DNA of 64,000 nucleotides from an uncultured Propionibacteriaceae bacterium (GTDB taxonomy: Bacteria; Actinomycetota; Actinomycetes; Propionibacteriales; Propionibacteriaceae). Every line of letters begins with the position of its first letter. Position 1 is the first letter of the stretch. Positions 25,205 to 34,339 of this stretch are shown piece by piece. The stretch lies in contig CALIWR010000002.1 in NCBI GenBank assembly GCA_938046585.1, positions 62,001 through 126,000 on the forward strand. Direction: 5' to 3'. Position numbers and translations under genes: made by a program. The notes under the pieces were generated by a model. The model did not search any database. It was given only the letters and a program-made list of their open reading frames with translations, and had not been told where the DNA came from.

Positions 25205-26721
25205 CTCCAATCCTGCTGGGCGCCGAAGATCCGCGGTGACAAGACGATCCCCAGCTCCTCGAAACGTTCGGAGAACTTCGGGCGGACCCCGGTCGCCATC
25301 GGACGGCCGAGGAATTTGCCGTTGGCGTCCAGTCCGGCGGAATAGTCGAACAGGAAAATGTCCTGCAAAGTGACGGTCTGACCCTCCATGCCGTGGACCT
25401 CGGTCACCGCCACCACCCGTCGGGTGCCGTCGCGCAACCGCGAGATCTGCACGATCAGGTCGACCGCGGAGCTGATCTGCTCCCGGATCGCCCGCAGCGG
25501 CAGGTCCATCCCGGCCATCAGCACCAACGTCTCCAGACGCGAGATCGCGTCGCGGGGGGCATTGGCGTGGATGGTTGACAGCGAACCGTCGTGGCCGGTG
25601 TTCATCGCCTGCAGCATGTCCAGCGCCTCGGCGCCACGGCATTCGCCGATCACGATCCGGTCGGGCCGCATACGCAGCGAATTCTTCACCAGGTCCCGGA
25701 TCGTCACCTCACCGCGGCCCTCGACGTTCGGGGGCCGCGACTCCAAGCGGACCAGGTGCTCCTGCTGCAGCTGCAGCTCCACCGCATCCTCGATGGTGAT
25801 GATCCGCTCGTTGGCCGGGATGAAGCTCGACAAGACGTTCAGCAAAGTGGTCTTGCCGGTGCCGGTACCGCCCGAGACCAGGATGTTGAGATGCGCTTGG
25901 ACGCAGGCCCGCAGCAGGTCGGCCATGTCCGGGGTCAGGGTGCCGAAGCTGATCAGGTCGTTCACCCCGAGCGCATCGCGGGAGAACTTCCGGATCGTCA
26001 GCGTGGACCCGTTCACCGCCAGCGGCGGGATGATCGCGTTGACGCGGGAGCCGTCCATCAGACGGGCATCGACCAGGGGTGAGGATTCGTCGATGCGCCG
26101 GCCCACCTTGCTCACGATCCGGTCGATGACCTGGCGCAGGTGCGCCTCGTCGTCGAACGTGACCGGGCTCAGGGTGAGCCTGCCCTTCTGCTCCACGTAC
26201 ACCGTGTCCGGGCCGTTGACCATGATCTCGGAGATGCTGGTGTCTGCCAGCAGCGCCTCTAGCGGTCCCAGGCCGAGGACGTTGTCCTCCACCTCCCGGA
26301 TCAGCCGGCGTCGCTCCTCGGAGGTCAGCGGGGTTGCGGACTCCTCAATGATCGTGTTCAGCTCCTGGCGGACCAGGTTCCGCAGCACGTCCTCCTCGAG
26401 GGCGCCGTCGTTGAGCCGGGCTCCGATCCGCTCGAAGAGTTGAGCGGCGGCCTGTTCCTTCAGTTTGCCGACCGGGTCGAGTACGGCCACCGGGGGCGGG
26501 GTGACGGGCCGGCCCCGCTGGGCCAAGCTGGCCCCGGAACCGGGCTGGCCGGGAAGCGACGACAGCGGCGGGTAGGCCTCTGCCGCCCGGGCCGCCAGAG
26601 ACGAGACCTGGGTCTCGGCCGTGGCGTTCGGGTACGTTAGCGGCGCCGTCGGCTCGCCCGACGCGAAACTGAGGTCGCCTCCCTCAGCGCGGCGCGCGCC
26701 CAATCGTTCTGAGAGTTTCAT
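25201..26721 (-). CDS. tadA: Tad secretion ATPase TadA/CpaF
   Basis: A 506-residue secretion ATPase of the VirB11/PilT superfamily. The N-terminal domain occupies residues 90-270; Walker A is GGTGTGKTT (residues 284-292), followed by the Asp box, Walker B (RIVIGECRGAE) and the His box (TGHDGSLSTIHAN). It powers assembly of Flp pili, and in this family may also power retraction. It overlaps tadB (ATGA) and starts one base after the tadZ stop, within a tightly coupled operon. Confidence 0.93.
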   Translation of the reverse strand: MKLSERLGARRAEGGDLSFASGEPTAPLTYPNATAETQVSSLAARAAEAYPPLSSLPGQPGSGASLAQRGRPVTPPPVAVLDPVGKLKEQAAAQLFERIGARLNDGALEEDVLRNLVRQELNTIIEESATPLTSEERRRLIREVEDNVLGLGPLEALLADTSISEIMVNGPDTVYVEQKGRLTLSPVTFDDEAHLRQVIDRIVSKVGRRIDESSPLVDARLMDGSRVNAIIPPLAVNGSTLTIRKFSRDALGVNDLISFGTLTPDMADLLRACVQAHLNILVSGGTGTGKTTLLNVLSSFIPANERIITIEDAVELQLQQEHLVRLESRPPNVEGRGEVTIRDLVKNSLRMRPDRIVIGECRGAEALDMLQAMNTGHDGSLSTIHANAPRDAISRLETLVLMAGMDLPLRAIREQISSAVDLIVQISRLRDGTRRVVAVTEVHGMEGQTVTLQDIFLFDYSAGLDANGKFLGRPMATGVRPKFSERFEELGIVLSPRIFGAQQDWR

Positions 26722-26722
26722 C

Positions 26723-27925
26723 TCACTTCTCCGCTCGTACGCCGCGCCGACCGGTGAAGCCCGACAGGGCCTCGGAGGTACGGCCGGTGATCCGGTCGAC
26801 CAGGAGATTCAGCTGCTTGGTGATCGGGTCACGCCCATTCGCCTGCAGCAGCGGGATGCCCTGGTTAGTGGACTGGGGTAGCAGGTTCGACTGGTTGAGG
26901 ACGATGTCGACCTCCTCGCCGATAGTCGCCTGGACATCCTTCACGGTCAGTCCGCGGCTGTTGTCGAAGAAATTGAGGACCACGTGGCGTGACTCCAGCA
27001 GCATGTCCAGGTCGTCGAGGGTCTCGATCTCCTTGCGCAGACCACGTACCCCAGGAACATCGAGCGTGGTTACCAGCACGATCTCGCTGGCCTTATCCAG
27101 CACCGACAGGGTGTGTTCCGACAGCCCCGGAGCGGTGTCCACCACCACGTACTGGAATTCGGTGGCCAGCAGCGAGAGCAGGCTGTTGATGTCCTTCGGG
27201 GTGACTGTGTCGGCCGCCACCGGGGAATCGGAGCCGGGCACCACGTACAGGCCGGTCTCGTGCCGGGTGAGCAGCGACTTGAGGGTCAGCATGTCCTGGG
27301 AATGGGCTCCCTGGATGGTGTCCGGCAGTGAGAACTCCGGTTCCAGGTTGAGCGCGCTGGCGCAGTCACCGAAGTGGATGTCGAGGTCGACCAGGACGAT
27401 CTGCTGGGGGTAGCGCTTAGCCAGCCCGACCGCCAGATTGGTGGCGACCGTGGTCTTGCCGACCCCACCCTTCGGGGAGGCTACTGCGATCACACGGCCA
27501 TCTGGTTTCGCCACGGCCGGTGCTGCGGCCGGTGCGGCGGCGACCTGCTGCTGCAGCATCACGGCCTGGGCCGCTCGCTCCAGGCTGCGACGCAGCTCGG
27601 CGACTTCCGCCTCGGGGTGCAGCAGATCTTTGACCCCGGCCCGCAGTGCGGGCAGGGCCAGCTGGTCGACATTGCTGGAGACCACGATCACGACGACCGG
27701 GTAGAGCTGGTCGATGCTGCGGGCCAGTTCCAGGGTGGCGTTTGGGTCGAGGTCGGCGTCCAACACCACGATGTCGGGTGTCGGCGCGCCGCGCAGGCCG
27801 GCGAACAGGTCACCGGCGTTCGTCGGCATCGGGTTCGGGGACAACAGCAGGAAGGAGCCGCCGGTGGCGTACCCCATCCGCTCGGTCAGACCCGCGGACT
27901 GGGAGACGAGGACGATCTTGCTCAC
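26723..27925 (-). CDS. tadZ: Tad localisation ATPase TadZ/CpaE
   Basis: A 400-residue MinD/ParA-type protein. Residues 1-120 form a receiver-like domain (DIVVLDADLD), then an Ala/Pro linker, then the ATPase domain with the deviant Walker A SPKGGVGKTT (residues 150-159). TadZ proteins place the Tad machine in the cell. The start is a GTG overlapping the cpaB stop by GTGA. It is followed at once by tadA. Confidence 0.9.
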   Translation of the reverse strand: MSKIVLVSQSAGLTERMGYATGGSFLLLSPNPMPTNAGDLFAGLRGAPTPDIVVLDADLDPNATLELARSIDQLYPVVVIVVSSNVDQLALPALRAGVKDLLHPEAEVAELRRSLERAAQAVMLQQQVAAAPAAAPAVAKPDGRVIAVASPKGGVGKTTVATNLAVGLAKRYPQQIVLVDLDIHFGDCASALNLEPEFSLPDTIQGAHSQDMLTLKSLLTRHETGLYVVPGSDSPVAADTVTPKDINSLLSLLATEFQYVVVDTAPGLSEHTLSVLDKASEIVLVTTLDVPGVRGLRKEIETLDDLDMLLESRHVVLNFFDNSRGLTVKDVQATIGEEVDIVLNQSNLLPQSTNQGIPLLQANGRDPITKQLNLLVDRITGRTSEALSGFTGRRGVRAEK

Positions 27926-28725
27926 TTCGTGTACGCCGTCTTCCCGATCGTCGTCCGTGAGGACGAGTTGTCCGTGTCTTTGGTCTGCAGGGTGACCAGG
28001 AAGTACGCGCCCGAGGCCACACCCCAGGCGATCGTCTCAGCCTGGGCCGCGGTTACGGCGACCGTGACCAGAACCCCCTCCGACGGGGCGGAATTGCTGT
28101 TCTTCTTGTCGTCGGCGGACGGGTTCGCCAACACCGCGCCCTGGACCCGGGTCACCAGGATCTGCTGGAGGACCATTTTGGCCATCACGTCACCCTCCAG
28201 GGTCACGGTCGTACCGTCGACCTGGAACGGGGTGCCGGTGTTGCCGGTGCCGGTGGTGCCCTGCTGGGCGTTGACCTTGCTCGCGAAGATCACGCCGATG
28301 GTGTCACCCGGCTGGAGGATGCCCCCATGGACTTGCTCCGGCCGGAGCAGGAAGGACGCGGTCTGGTGTCCCGGCGGAATCGTCACCGACTGCTGGTTGA
28401 GGACGGTGACGTCGACGAACCGGGTGTCCAGCAGGACCTCGCCCTTGATCAGATCGGTGCTGGCGACTCGACCGCTGATGCTGTTCAGGTCGGATACCGC
28501 CTTGTCCGGCACCATGGCCTTGGCCAGCGACTTCTTCACGACCATGGTGCCCAGCTGTTCAGCTGCGGTGCCCTTCGCGATCGGCGCCTCCACGACGTAC
28601 ACGGCCACGGTCTCGACGCCCTGCAGTGCGCGCCGGTCGGCGCCTCGCACATAGTTGGCGATCAGTCCTAGCCCGCCAAGGGCCAGCACCGCCGCGACGA
28701 TCGCGGCAATGACTCGACGGTTCAT
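27922..28725 (-). CDS. cpaB: Flp pilus assembly protein CpaB/RcpC
   Basis: A 267-residue protein with an N-terminal membrane helix (MNRRVIAAIVAAVLALGGL), then an SAF domain (residues 30-100: VETVAVYVVEAPIAKGT) and a C-terminal RcpC-type domain. In diderm bacteria it helps the outer-membrane secretin; in actinobacteria it likely acts in the cell wall. The ATG at 28725 has an AAGGAA site and gives the expected membrane-helix start. It is the first gene of the Tad operon. Confidence 0.85.
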   Translation of the reverse strand: MNRRVIAAIVAAVLALGGLGLIANYVRGADRRALQGVETVAVYVVEAPIAKGTAAEQLGTMVVKKSLAKAMVPDKAVSDLNSISGRVASTDLIKGEVLLDTRFVDVTVLNQQSVTIPPGHQTASFLLRPEQVHGGILQPGDTIGVIFASKVNAQQGTTGTGNTGTPFQVDGTTVTLEGDVMAKMVLQQILVTRVQGAVLANPSADDKKNSNSAPSEGVLVTVAVTAAQAETIAWGVASGAYFLVTLQTKDTDNSSSRTTIGKTAYTK

Positions 28726-28995
28726 GAGGTCGGTTCCTTCTGCTTGGGGAGATGTCACTAGGCGGTTCACAGGGGATGTGGCCCAGTGAGCCGGAAAGCA
28801 CTATCGCGCCGCGTGAAAAGGCCCGGCAACGTTGGTGAGAGCACTGTCATCGACCAATCGGCCCCTGGCAGAATCCGCCCCCACCAGGGTGATGTCAATG
28901 AAGGCAGCCGAGATCTCGGCGTTGGTGACCATGACTTGCCCAACGTCGGCCGCAGGCCCGTTCGATGAGGAATCTCTCACCGAGATTGGGTGGCA
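28726..28995. other. Intergenic region upstream of the Tad operon
   Basis: About 270 bases between cpaB and lipB. I see no convincing gene; the one long frame (minus, 28895-29131) is mostly lipB shadow. It should hold the Tad operon promoter, but I cannot assign -10/-35 elements. A GAATCTCTCACCGAGATTG segment near 28970 forms a weak inverted repeat. Confidence 0.4.
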
Positions 28996-29673
28996 TCAGC
29001 GCCGCGGTCGATTCGGGAATGACAGTGCTGCGAGCAACGGTGTGGTGATGTCGGTGGCCGCCTGCGCCACGGTAGGCGGATCCGGCAATTCCTGGGCCAA
29101 GGTGGTAACCCCGGCGTCGCTGATCCCGCACGGGATGATCTGGTCGAAGGCTGCCAGGTCAGCCGAGACGTTGAGTGAGAAGCCGTGCAGGGTGGTGTGA
29201 CGGCTGACCCGGATCCCGATCTGGACTAGTTTCCGTTCCGGGGACTGGTCGGTGGCTGGCAGCCAGACCCCGGACCGGCCGGGGACCCGGATCGGGTCCA
29301 GCCCGTAGCCCTGAATGGTCTGGATCAGGGCCTGCTCCAGGCGGCGGACATAGTCGACCACGTAGATCCCGTCGGGCAGCGGCAGGATCGGATAGCCGAC
29401 CAGCTGCCCCGGGCCGTGCCAGGTGATCTTGCCGCCCCGGTCGACGTCGATCACCGGGGTACCGTCGGCGGGGCGTTCTTCGGGTAGGGTCCGCCGGCCC
29501 GCGGTGTAGACGTCGGCGTGCTCCAGGAGCAGGATCGTCGGCGGGCGGACCCCGTCGGCTACCTCGGCGTGGATCCGGCGCTGCTCCTGCCAGGCCCACT
29601 GATAGTCGATCAGGCGGGGGGGCTGATCGTCGAGGCCCATCCGGATGATCTCGAGATGCGTCACCTGCAGCAC
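28996..29673 (-). CDS. lipB: Octanoyltransferase LipB
   Basis: A 225-residue enzyme that moves octanoate from acyl carrier protein onto lipoyl domains. The fold landmarks are RGGKITWHGPGQLVGYPIL (residues 79-97), Lys148 in RKLVQIGIRVSR and the nucleophile Cys182 in IIPCGI. The product is the substrate of LipA at 21746-22678, encoded on the same strand 6 kb downstream. The start ATG is accepted; no shorter start is needed. It is separated from the Tad operon by 270 bp. Confidence 0.95.
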   Translation of the reverse strand: MLQVTHLEIIRMGLDDQPPRLIDYQWAWQEQRRIHAEVADGVRPPTILLLEHADVYTAGRRTLPEERPADGTPVIDVDRGGKITWHGPGQLVGYPILPLPDGIYVVDYVRRLEQALIQTIQGYGLDPIRVPGRSGVWLPATDQSPERKLVQIGIRVSRHTTLHGFSLNVSADLAAFDQIIPCGISDAGVTTLAQELPDPPTVAQAATDITTPLLAALSFPNRPRR

Positions 29674-29723
29674 AGTAGTCGTGCCTGATTACCGCGGCGT
29701 CGTAGCCTGGAGCGGGAGGACCT

Positions 29724-29924
29724 GTGACGTACGACATCTATCCGGGCCAGGGGCAGACTCAAGACGGCCAGGCGAACGCAGTCAAATTGATCTGCTCGGT
29801 TTGCGGTGGAAACCAGTTCAACCGTGAGGAGGCGCGTTGTACGACCCGGCACGGTTTCGGCAGCTTCGTCTTTGAGGTCCAGGTCTGTATCCGGTGCCGC
29901 CACGCGGTGTTCTTCCTGCCTTGA
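29724..29924 (+). CDS. Small zinc-ribbon protein
   Basis: A 66-residue protein starting with GTG behind a GGGAGGA site. It has five cysteines: Cys24 and Cys27 (CSVCGG), Cys39, and Cys55 and Cys58 (CIRC), consistent with a two-knuckle zinc ribbon. There is no signal peptide. Such small ribbons bind nucleic acid or protein, but no specific role can be read. It is divergent from lipB and convergent with the E2 gene, sharing a terminator. Confidence 0.72.
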   Translation: MTYDIYPGQGQTQDGQANAVKLICSVCGGNQFNREEARCTTRHGFGSFVFEVQVCIRCRHAVFFLP

Positions 29925-29931
29925 TCAGATT

Positions 29932-29970
29932 CGTTTCGGCGTCCGAGCCGTAAGCCCGGACGCCGAAACG
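29932..29970. terminator. Bidirectional hairpin terminator
   Basis: A perfect 14-bp stem (CGTTTCGGCGTCCG, 29932-29945, with 29957-29970) has an 11-base loop and lies between the convergent zinc-ribbon and E2 genes. It begins eight bases after one stop and ends 15 bases before the other. Confidence 0.78.
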
Positions 29971-29984
29971 GTGAGGTGTGGTCT

Positions 29985-31772
29985 TCAGAGGCCGGCGCCG
30001 AAATCGCCGCCTTCGAGCCGAGCCTTGACCGTGCTCAGGAAACGGGCGGCGTCAGCCCCGTCGACCAGACGGTGGTCGTAGCTCAGCGACAGGTACATCA
30101 TGTCGCGGACTGCGACGATCTCACCCAGTTCTGCATCGTTCAGCACCACCGGTCGCTTTACTAGCGCACCGGTGCCGAGGATCGCGACCTGCGGCTGGTT
30201 GATGATCGGGGTATCGAACAGGGTACCGGTGGAGCCGTAGTTGGTGATCGTGAAGGTGCCGCCGGTGAGTTCGTCTGGAGTCACCTGGCTAGCCCGGGTG
30301 CGGGCCGCAAGATCGGCGATCTTCTTAGCTAGCCCACCGACGCTGAGGGTGCCGGCGTCGCGGATCACCGGGACCAGCAACCCCTTGTCGGTGTCGACGG
30401 CGATCCCGACATGTTCGGCGTCGGGGTAGGTGATGGTGCCCGCCTCGGTGTCGATGGTGGCATTGACCTTCGGGAACTGGGCGAGCGCCTCGACCGCGGC
30501 CTTGGTGATGAACGGCAGGTACGACAGTGAGGCACCCTCGCGGGCCTTGAAGGAGTCCTTCACCTTGGCGCGGAGTCTGGAGATCGCGGTCAGGTCGACC
30601 TCCACCGTGGCGGTCAGCTGGGCCGACACCTGCAGTGACTCGACCATCCGGCGGGCGATCGTGGCACGCAGCCGCGACATCTTCTCGGTCGTGCCCCGGA
30701 CCCGGGAGACCGCTGGAGCGGCCGCGGTCGCAGTAACGGTCGGAACAGGAGTGGTTGCAGCGGCGGGAGCGGTTGGCTGCGGGGCAGGCTGGCTGGCAGC
30801 CGCGGCAGCGGCGGGAGCGGTTGGCTGCGGGGCAGGCTGGCTGGCAGCCGCGGCAGCGTCAAGGACGTCCTGCTTGCGGATCCGGCCTCCGACCCCGGTA
30901 CCGGTGATCGAGGCCAGATCCACCCCGTGTTGGGCCGCCAGTTTGCGAACCAGGGGGGTCACATAACCGTCGGACTCGGTTCGCAGCGCCCCGGCCGTCG
31001 CGGTCGGAGCTGGTACGACCGGCGCGGGTGCCATGGGTGCAGATCCGGCCGGCGCGGGTGCCGATGCCGCGGGCGCCGGCGGCGCAGTGACCGGGGCCAC
31101 GGCGGCCGGGGCTGCCGGTGTGGGAGCCGGGGCTGCCGGTGTGGGAGCCGGGGCCGCAGCGGCCTGGCCGATCAGGGCCAAGACCGACCCGACCGGGGCC
31201 GTCTCGTCCTCGTGGACCCGGATCTCCAGCAGGGTGCCGCTAACCGGGGAGGGGATCTCGGTATCTACCTTGTCGGTGGACACCTCAACCAGTGGCTCGT
31301 CCGCCTCGACAGTCTCTCCGACCTGCTTCAGCCACCGGGAGATGGTGCCCTCGGTCACGCTCTCACCCAGTGCGGGCAGCTTCACCTCGGTACCAGCTGC
31401 CCCGGCGCTTGCTGCGGGACCCGTCGGCTCGAGTCCGGCAGCAACAGGAGACGCCGGTTCGGGAGCGGGAGGCGGCGGTACGGCAGGGGCCGGTGGTACG
31501 GCCACAGGTGCGGCAGGGGCCGACGGTGCCGTGTCGGCCACACCGATCACGGCCAAGACCGCACCCACCGCGGCCGTTTCGTCCTCGTGGACCCGGATCT
31601 CCAGCACCGTACCGGCGGCCGGGGAGGGGATCTCGGTGTCCACCTTGTCGGTCGAGATCTCGACTAGCGGCTCATCCATCTCCACCGTGTCCCCGACTTG
31701 CTTCAGCCATCGGGAGACAGTGCCCTCAGTTACTGACTCCCCAAGGGCAGGCAGCGTGACATCGGTCGACAT
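29985..31772 (-). CDS. sucB: Dihydrolipoamide acyltransferase, E2 of 2-oxoacid dehydrogenase
   Basis: A 595-residue E2 enzyme with two N-terminal lipoyl domains (lipoylated Lys43 and Lys168, each in STDKVDTEIPSP), long Ala/Pro linkers, an E1/E3-binding domain (YVTPLVRKLAAQHGVDLAS) and the C-terminal catalytic domain with the DHRLVDGADAARFL active site. In actinobacteria this protein commonly serves the pyruvate complex and works with the 2-oxoglutarate complex, so the symbol is only approximate. The linkers contain exact tandem repeats. LipB and LipA encoded nearby modify it. Confidence 0.93.
   Translation of the reverse strand: MSTDVTLPALGESVTEGTVSRWLKQVGDTVEMDEPLVEISTDKVDTEIPSPAAGTVLEIRVHEDETAAVGAVLAVIGVADTAPSAPAAPVAVPPAPAVPPPPAPEPASPVAAGLEPTGPAASAGAAGTEVKLPALGESVTEGTISRWLKQVGETVEADEPLVEVSTDKVDTEIPSPVSGTLLEIRVHEDETAPVGSVLALIGQAAAAPAPTPAAPAPTPAAPAAVAPVTAPPAPAASAPAPAGSAPMAPAPVVPAPTATAGALRTESDGYVTPLVRKLAAQHGVDLASITGTGVGGRIRKQDVLDAAAAASQPAPQPTAPAAAAAASQPAPQPTAPAAATTPVPTVTATAAAPAVSRVRGTTEKMSRLRATIARRMVESLQVSAQLTATVEVDLTAISRLRAKVKDSFKAREGASLSYLPFITKAAVEALAQFPKVNATIDTEAGTITYPDAEHVGIAVDTDKGLLVPVIRDAGTLSVGGLAKKIADLAARTRASQVTPDELTGGTFTITNYGSTGTLFDTPIINQPQVAILGTGALVKRPVVLNDAELGEIVAVRDMMYLSLSYDHRLVDGADAARFLSTVKARLEGGDFGAGL
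30757..30852. repeat. 48-bp perfect tandem repeat, two copies
   Basis: Two identical 48-base units (30757-30804 and 30805-30852), followed by six bases of a third, lie in the E2 linker between the peripheral-binding and catalytic domains. Each encodes 16 residues of the Ala/Pro/Gln linker. The identity at DNA level indicates recent duplication or gene conversion. Confidence 0.9.
31105..31146. repeat. 21-bp tandem repeat, two copies
   Basis: Two identical 21-base units encode the linker heptad APTPAAP after the second lipoyl domain of the E2 enzyme. A partial third unit follows. Confidence 0.85.
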
Positions 31773-31911
31773 GAATGGCTCCTTTAGACGTGATCAGCGC
31801 AGTCTTGGCCAGCCTAGTGCAACTTGTGGTGAAGCCGCTCCAGAGCCGCAAAACCTGCCGATCTGAGTGGCATCGCATCAGCCTGCTATCCGCTTCGGCT
31901 GCTAGCTGGTG

Positions 31912-32610
31912 CTAGCCGGTCTCTTTCACCTGGCCGCCGACGAAGCGGTAGCTGCGCTGGCAGATCGCTGCCACGAGGTCCTCATCGTGAGAGATCAGCA
32001 AAACGCTGATCCCCTGCTGCTCGTGCAGCTGACGGATGAGGGCCATCATCTGGGCCTGCACCGAAAGATCAAGCATGGCGCTGGCCTCATCCAGCAGCAG
32101 ACAGCGGGGCCGCACCAGCAGACAGCGGGCTAGCGCCAGCCGTTGCAGCTGGCCCCCGCTCAGCTGATGGGGGTAGCGATCGAGTACGCCGTCCTCGAGG
32201 CCGAGCCTGCTCAGCTGTTCGGTGACCCTCGTGGTCTGATCATGGTCGCGGATTCGGAACACGCGTAGTGGTTCGGTCACTGACCGCCGTAGCCGCCAGC
32301 GCGGGTTAAAGGCCCCATGAGGGTCTTGGAAGACCACCTGGACCTCGCGGTGAATCAGCCGCCGGTCGCGGCGCGAGACCCGGGCCAGGTCGGTGCCCCG
32401 GTACCGGATCCGGCCCCCCTGCCATTCGGTGAGCCCCAAGAACATGCGGATCAGGGTTGATTTACCGCAGCCGCTAGGGCCCGCCAAGCCGATGATCTCG
32501 TGCTCGCCAAGATGCAAGCTGACATCGGTGAAAACGGGGTCCCGGGGCCTGCCGAAGACCGTCCGGTAACTCTTGGTCACCCGGTCGAAGTGGATCAGAG
32601 AGTCCGGCAT
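31912..32610 (-). CDS. Nik/Dpp-type ABC transporter ATPase (NikE/DppF-like)
   Basis: A 232-residue ATP-binding subunit: Walker A GPSGCGKST, signature LSGGQLQRLALARC, Walker B CLLLDEASAMLD. It is the last gene of the riboswitch-led operon. The ATG at 32610 gives the conserved MPDSLIHFDRVTKSY start and overlaps the end of the upstream ATPase by 16 bases; upstream in-frame codons are not conserved. It lacks the C-terminal oligopeptide-type zinc-like extension seen in longer family members. Substrate is inferred from the operon (see the riboswitch). Confidence 0.88.
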   Translation of the reverse strand: MPDSLIHFDRVTKSYRTVFGRPRDPVFTDVSLHLGEHEIIGLAGPSGCGKSTLIRMFLGLTEWQGGRIRYRGTDLARVSRRDRRLIHREVQVVFQDPHGAFNPRWRLRRSVTEPLRVFRIRDHDQTTRVTEQLSRLGLEDGVLDRYPHQLSGGQLQRLALARCLLVRPRCLLLDEASAMLDLSVQAQMMALIRQLHEQQGISVLLISHDEDLVAAICQRSYRFVGGQVKETG

Positions 32611-33524
32611 AACACCCTGCCCCCGGTCGTAGTGTCCCGCATGGCAGAAAGTTCGCGGCATTCGGAGCGCACCAGGTGGCAACGGTCGGCGAAAGGGCAG
32701 CCCCGAGGTACGGTGAAAAAGCTAGGCGATTCCCCGGGGATCGGGTGCATCCCCCGGCTAGGTAATGCCGCCAGCAGCCCGCGGGAGTATGGATGCTGCG
32801 CAGCGGCGAAGAAATCCTCCCGGGGAGCCTGCTCGATCAGCCGGGAGCCGTAGAAGACCCACACCTCGTCGGCGACCTGCTCCGCCAGGTTCACGTCGTG
32901 GGTGATCAGCAGCAGGCTGCGTCCCGACCGTGCCAGCTCACCGACCACCCGCCGTACCCGTGCGGCATTCTCGGGATCTAGGCCCTTAGTCGGTTCGTCC
33001 AGGATCAGGAAGTCCGGGTCCGAGCTGAGCCCGGTAGCGATCAGGGCCCGCTGCGCCATCCCGCCTGAAAGCTCAAAAGAGTATCGGCGGGCGGTCTCGG
33101 CCGGTAGCGCCACCCGGTGCAGCAGTCGGGCCGCGAAGCCGGACTTGTGTCGGCGCCGGATCCGGCGCCGATGGATCGCCGCCTCGGCCAGTAGCTCGTC
33201 TATCCGGTACGCGGGGTTCAGCGCCGACAACGGGTTCTGGGCCACCCAGCCCAGCTGGCTACCGCGGATCCGGTCCCATTCCCGCTCCGGCAGGCCAACC
33301 AGCTCCCGGCCAGCCAGCCGGATACTGCCGCGAAGCTCGGCGTTGCCGGGAAGTAGGCCTGTGACCGCCGCCCCCAGAACCGACTTGCCGGAGCCGCTCT
33401 CTCCGATGATCGCCGTCACCTTCCCAGCCGCGATATCGGCGGTCACAGCCGTGACCGCATGCCCCCAGCCGTGGCTGGTGCGGAACCGGACGCTGACCTC
33501 ACGCAGCTCGACTAGCGCGGTCAC
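32595..33524 (-). CDS. Nik/Dpp-type ABC transporter ATPase (NikD/DppD-like)
   Basis: A 309-residue ATP-binding subunit: Walker A GESGSGKSV, signature ELSGGMAQRALIATGL, Walker B LILDEPTKGLD. The C-terminal oligopeptide-transporter extension with RGCPFADRCHLVRSEC cysteines is present; in this superfamily it binds an iron-sulfur cluster. The GTG start overlaps the upstream permease stop by GTGA. It forms the ATPase pair with the next gene. Confidence 0.9.
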   Translation of the reverse strand: MTALVELREVSVRFRTSHGWGHAVTAVTADIAAGKVTAIIGESGSGKSVLGAAVTGLLPGNAELRGSIRLAGRELVGLPEREWDRIRGSQLGWVAQNPLSALNPAYRIDELLAEAAIHRRRIRRRHKSGFAARLLHRVALPAETARRYSFELSGGMAQRALIATGLSSDPDFLILDEPTKGLDPENAARVRRVVGELARSGRSLLLITHDVNLAEQVADEVWVFYGSRLIEQAPREDFFAAAQHPYSRGLLAALPSRGMHPIPGESPSFFTVPRGCPFADRCHLVRSECRELSAMRDTTTGGRVLCRTL

Positions 33525-34339
33525 CGCAGCGTCCCCGACTGATCAGTGCTCACGTCCCAGTGGTCCCGCAGCAGCTCACCCAGCCGGGCGAGCGAGAATG
33601 CGGTGACGAACAGCATCAGCGACGGCGCCAGCAGGGCCCATGGCTGCTGGCTGGTGTACTGCCGGGCGTCCTGGATCATGACGCCCCAGTCGGGGGTGGG
33701 GGGCTGGAGCCCGACCCCGATGAAGCTCAGGGCCGCGATCGCCAGGATCATCCTCCCCATCCGGTGCATCGCCAAGACCACGAGGGTCGCGAGCATGTGC
33801 GGCAGCAGGTGCTGGACCAGCAGGTAGCAGGTTCCCGGACGATAGACCCGGGCGGCTATCACGAATTGTTCCTCGCGCAGCTCCCGTACCTGGGACCGCG
33901 CCACCCGCGCCACCCCAGACCAGCCGGTCAGCACCATCGCCCAGAAGATAGACAGCTTGCTGGCCCCTAAGACACCGACCACCGCTATCGAGATGCTCAG
34001 CCCAGGCAGCCCTTGAAAGATACTCAGCAGCATCTGTACGGCGGTGTCGACCACGGTGCCGAACCATCCGGCCAGCGAGCCGAGGACGGTGCCGACGAGC
34101 ATGCTGGTGAGGGTGGCGGCGCCGCTGATAAGCAAAGCTCCCCGGCCGCCGAAGACCAGTCGCGAGGCGACATCGCGGCCCAGGCTGTCGGTGCCCAGCC
34201 AGTGGGCCTGGCTCGGGCTCTGATTACGGCTGGTCAGGTCGGTGGCGAGCGGGTCGTTCGGCGCGATCCAGGCAGCGAGCAGGCTGATCGTTATCACAGC
34301 CGCCAGCATCCCGAGCACCAGCCACACCGCACACCTCAT
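33521..34339 (-). CDS. Nik/Dpp-type ABC transporter permease (NikC/DppC-like)
   Basis: A 272-residue permease. The N-terminal helix is at residues 5-25 (WLVLGMLAAVITISLLAAWI); the family motif HWLGTDSLGRDVASRL follows, then the transport domain with an EAA-like loop (REEQFVIAARVYRPG) and ALSFIGVGLQPPTPDWG. The ATG at 34339 overlaps the preceding stop as TAATG, which fixes the start; the open frame further upstream belongs to the other permease's DNA. It pairs with the NikB-like subunit, whose gene carries a stop codon. Confidence 0.88.
   Translation of the reverse strand: MRCAVWLVLGMLAAVITISLLAAWIAPNDPLATDLTSRNQSPSQAHWLGTDSLGRDVASRLVFGGRGALLISGAATLTSMLVGTVLGSLAGWFGTVVDTAVQMLLSIFQGLPGLSISIAVVGVLGASKLSIFWAMVLTGWSGVARVARSQVRELREEQFVIAARVYRPGTCYLLVQHLLPHMLATLVVLAMHRMGRMILAIAALSFIGVGLQPPTPDWGVMIQDARQYTSQQPWALLAPSLMLFVTAFSLARLGELLRDHWDVSTDQSGTLR

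Noticed and set aside
25205..25642. Upstream extension of the tadB frame
   Set aside because: It overlaps tadA and ends where the tadA stop lies; the true tadB start is the ATGA overlap.
22701..28725. Classical type II secretion system
   Set aside because: The CpaB, TadZ, TadA and tandem TadB/TadC set with a short prepilin peptidase is the Tad type; there is no GspD-like gene.
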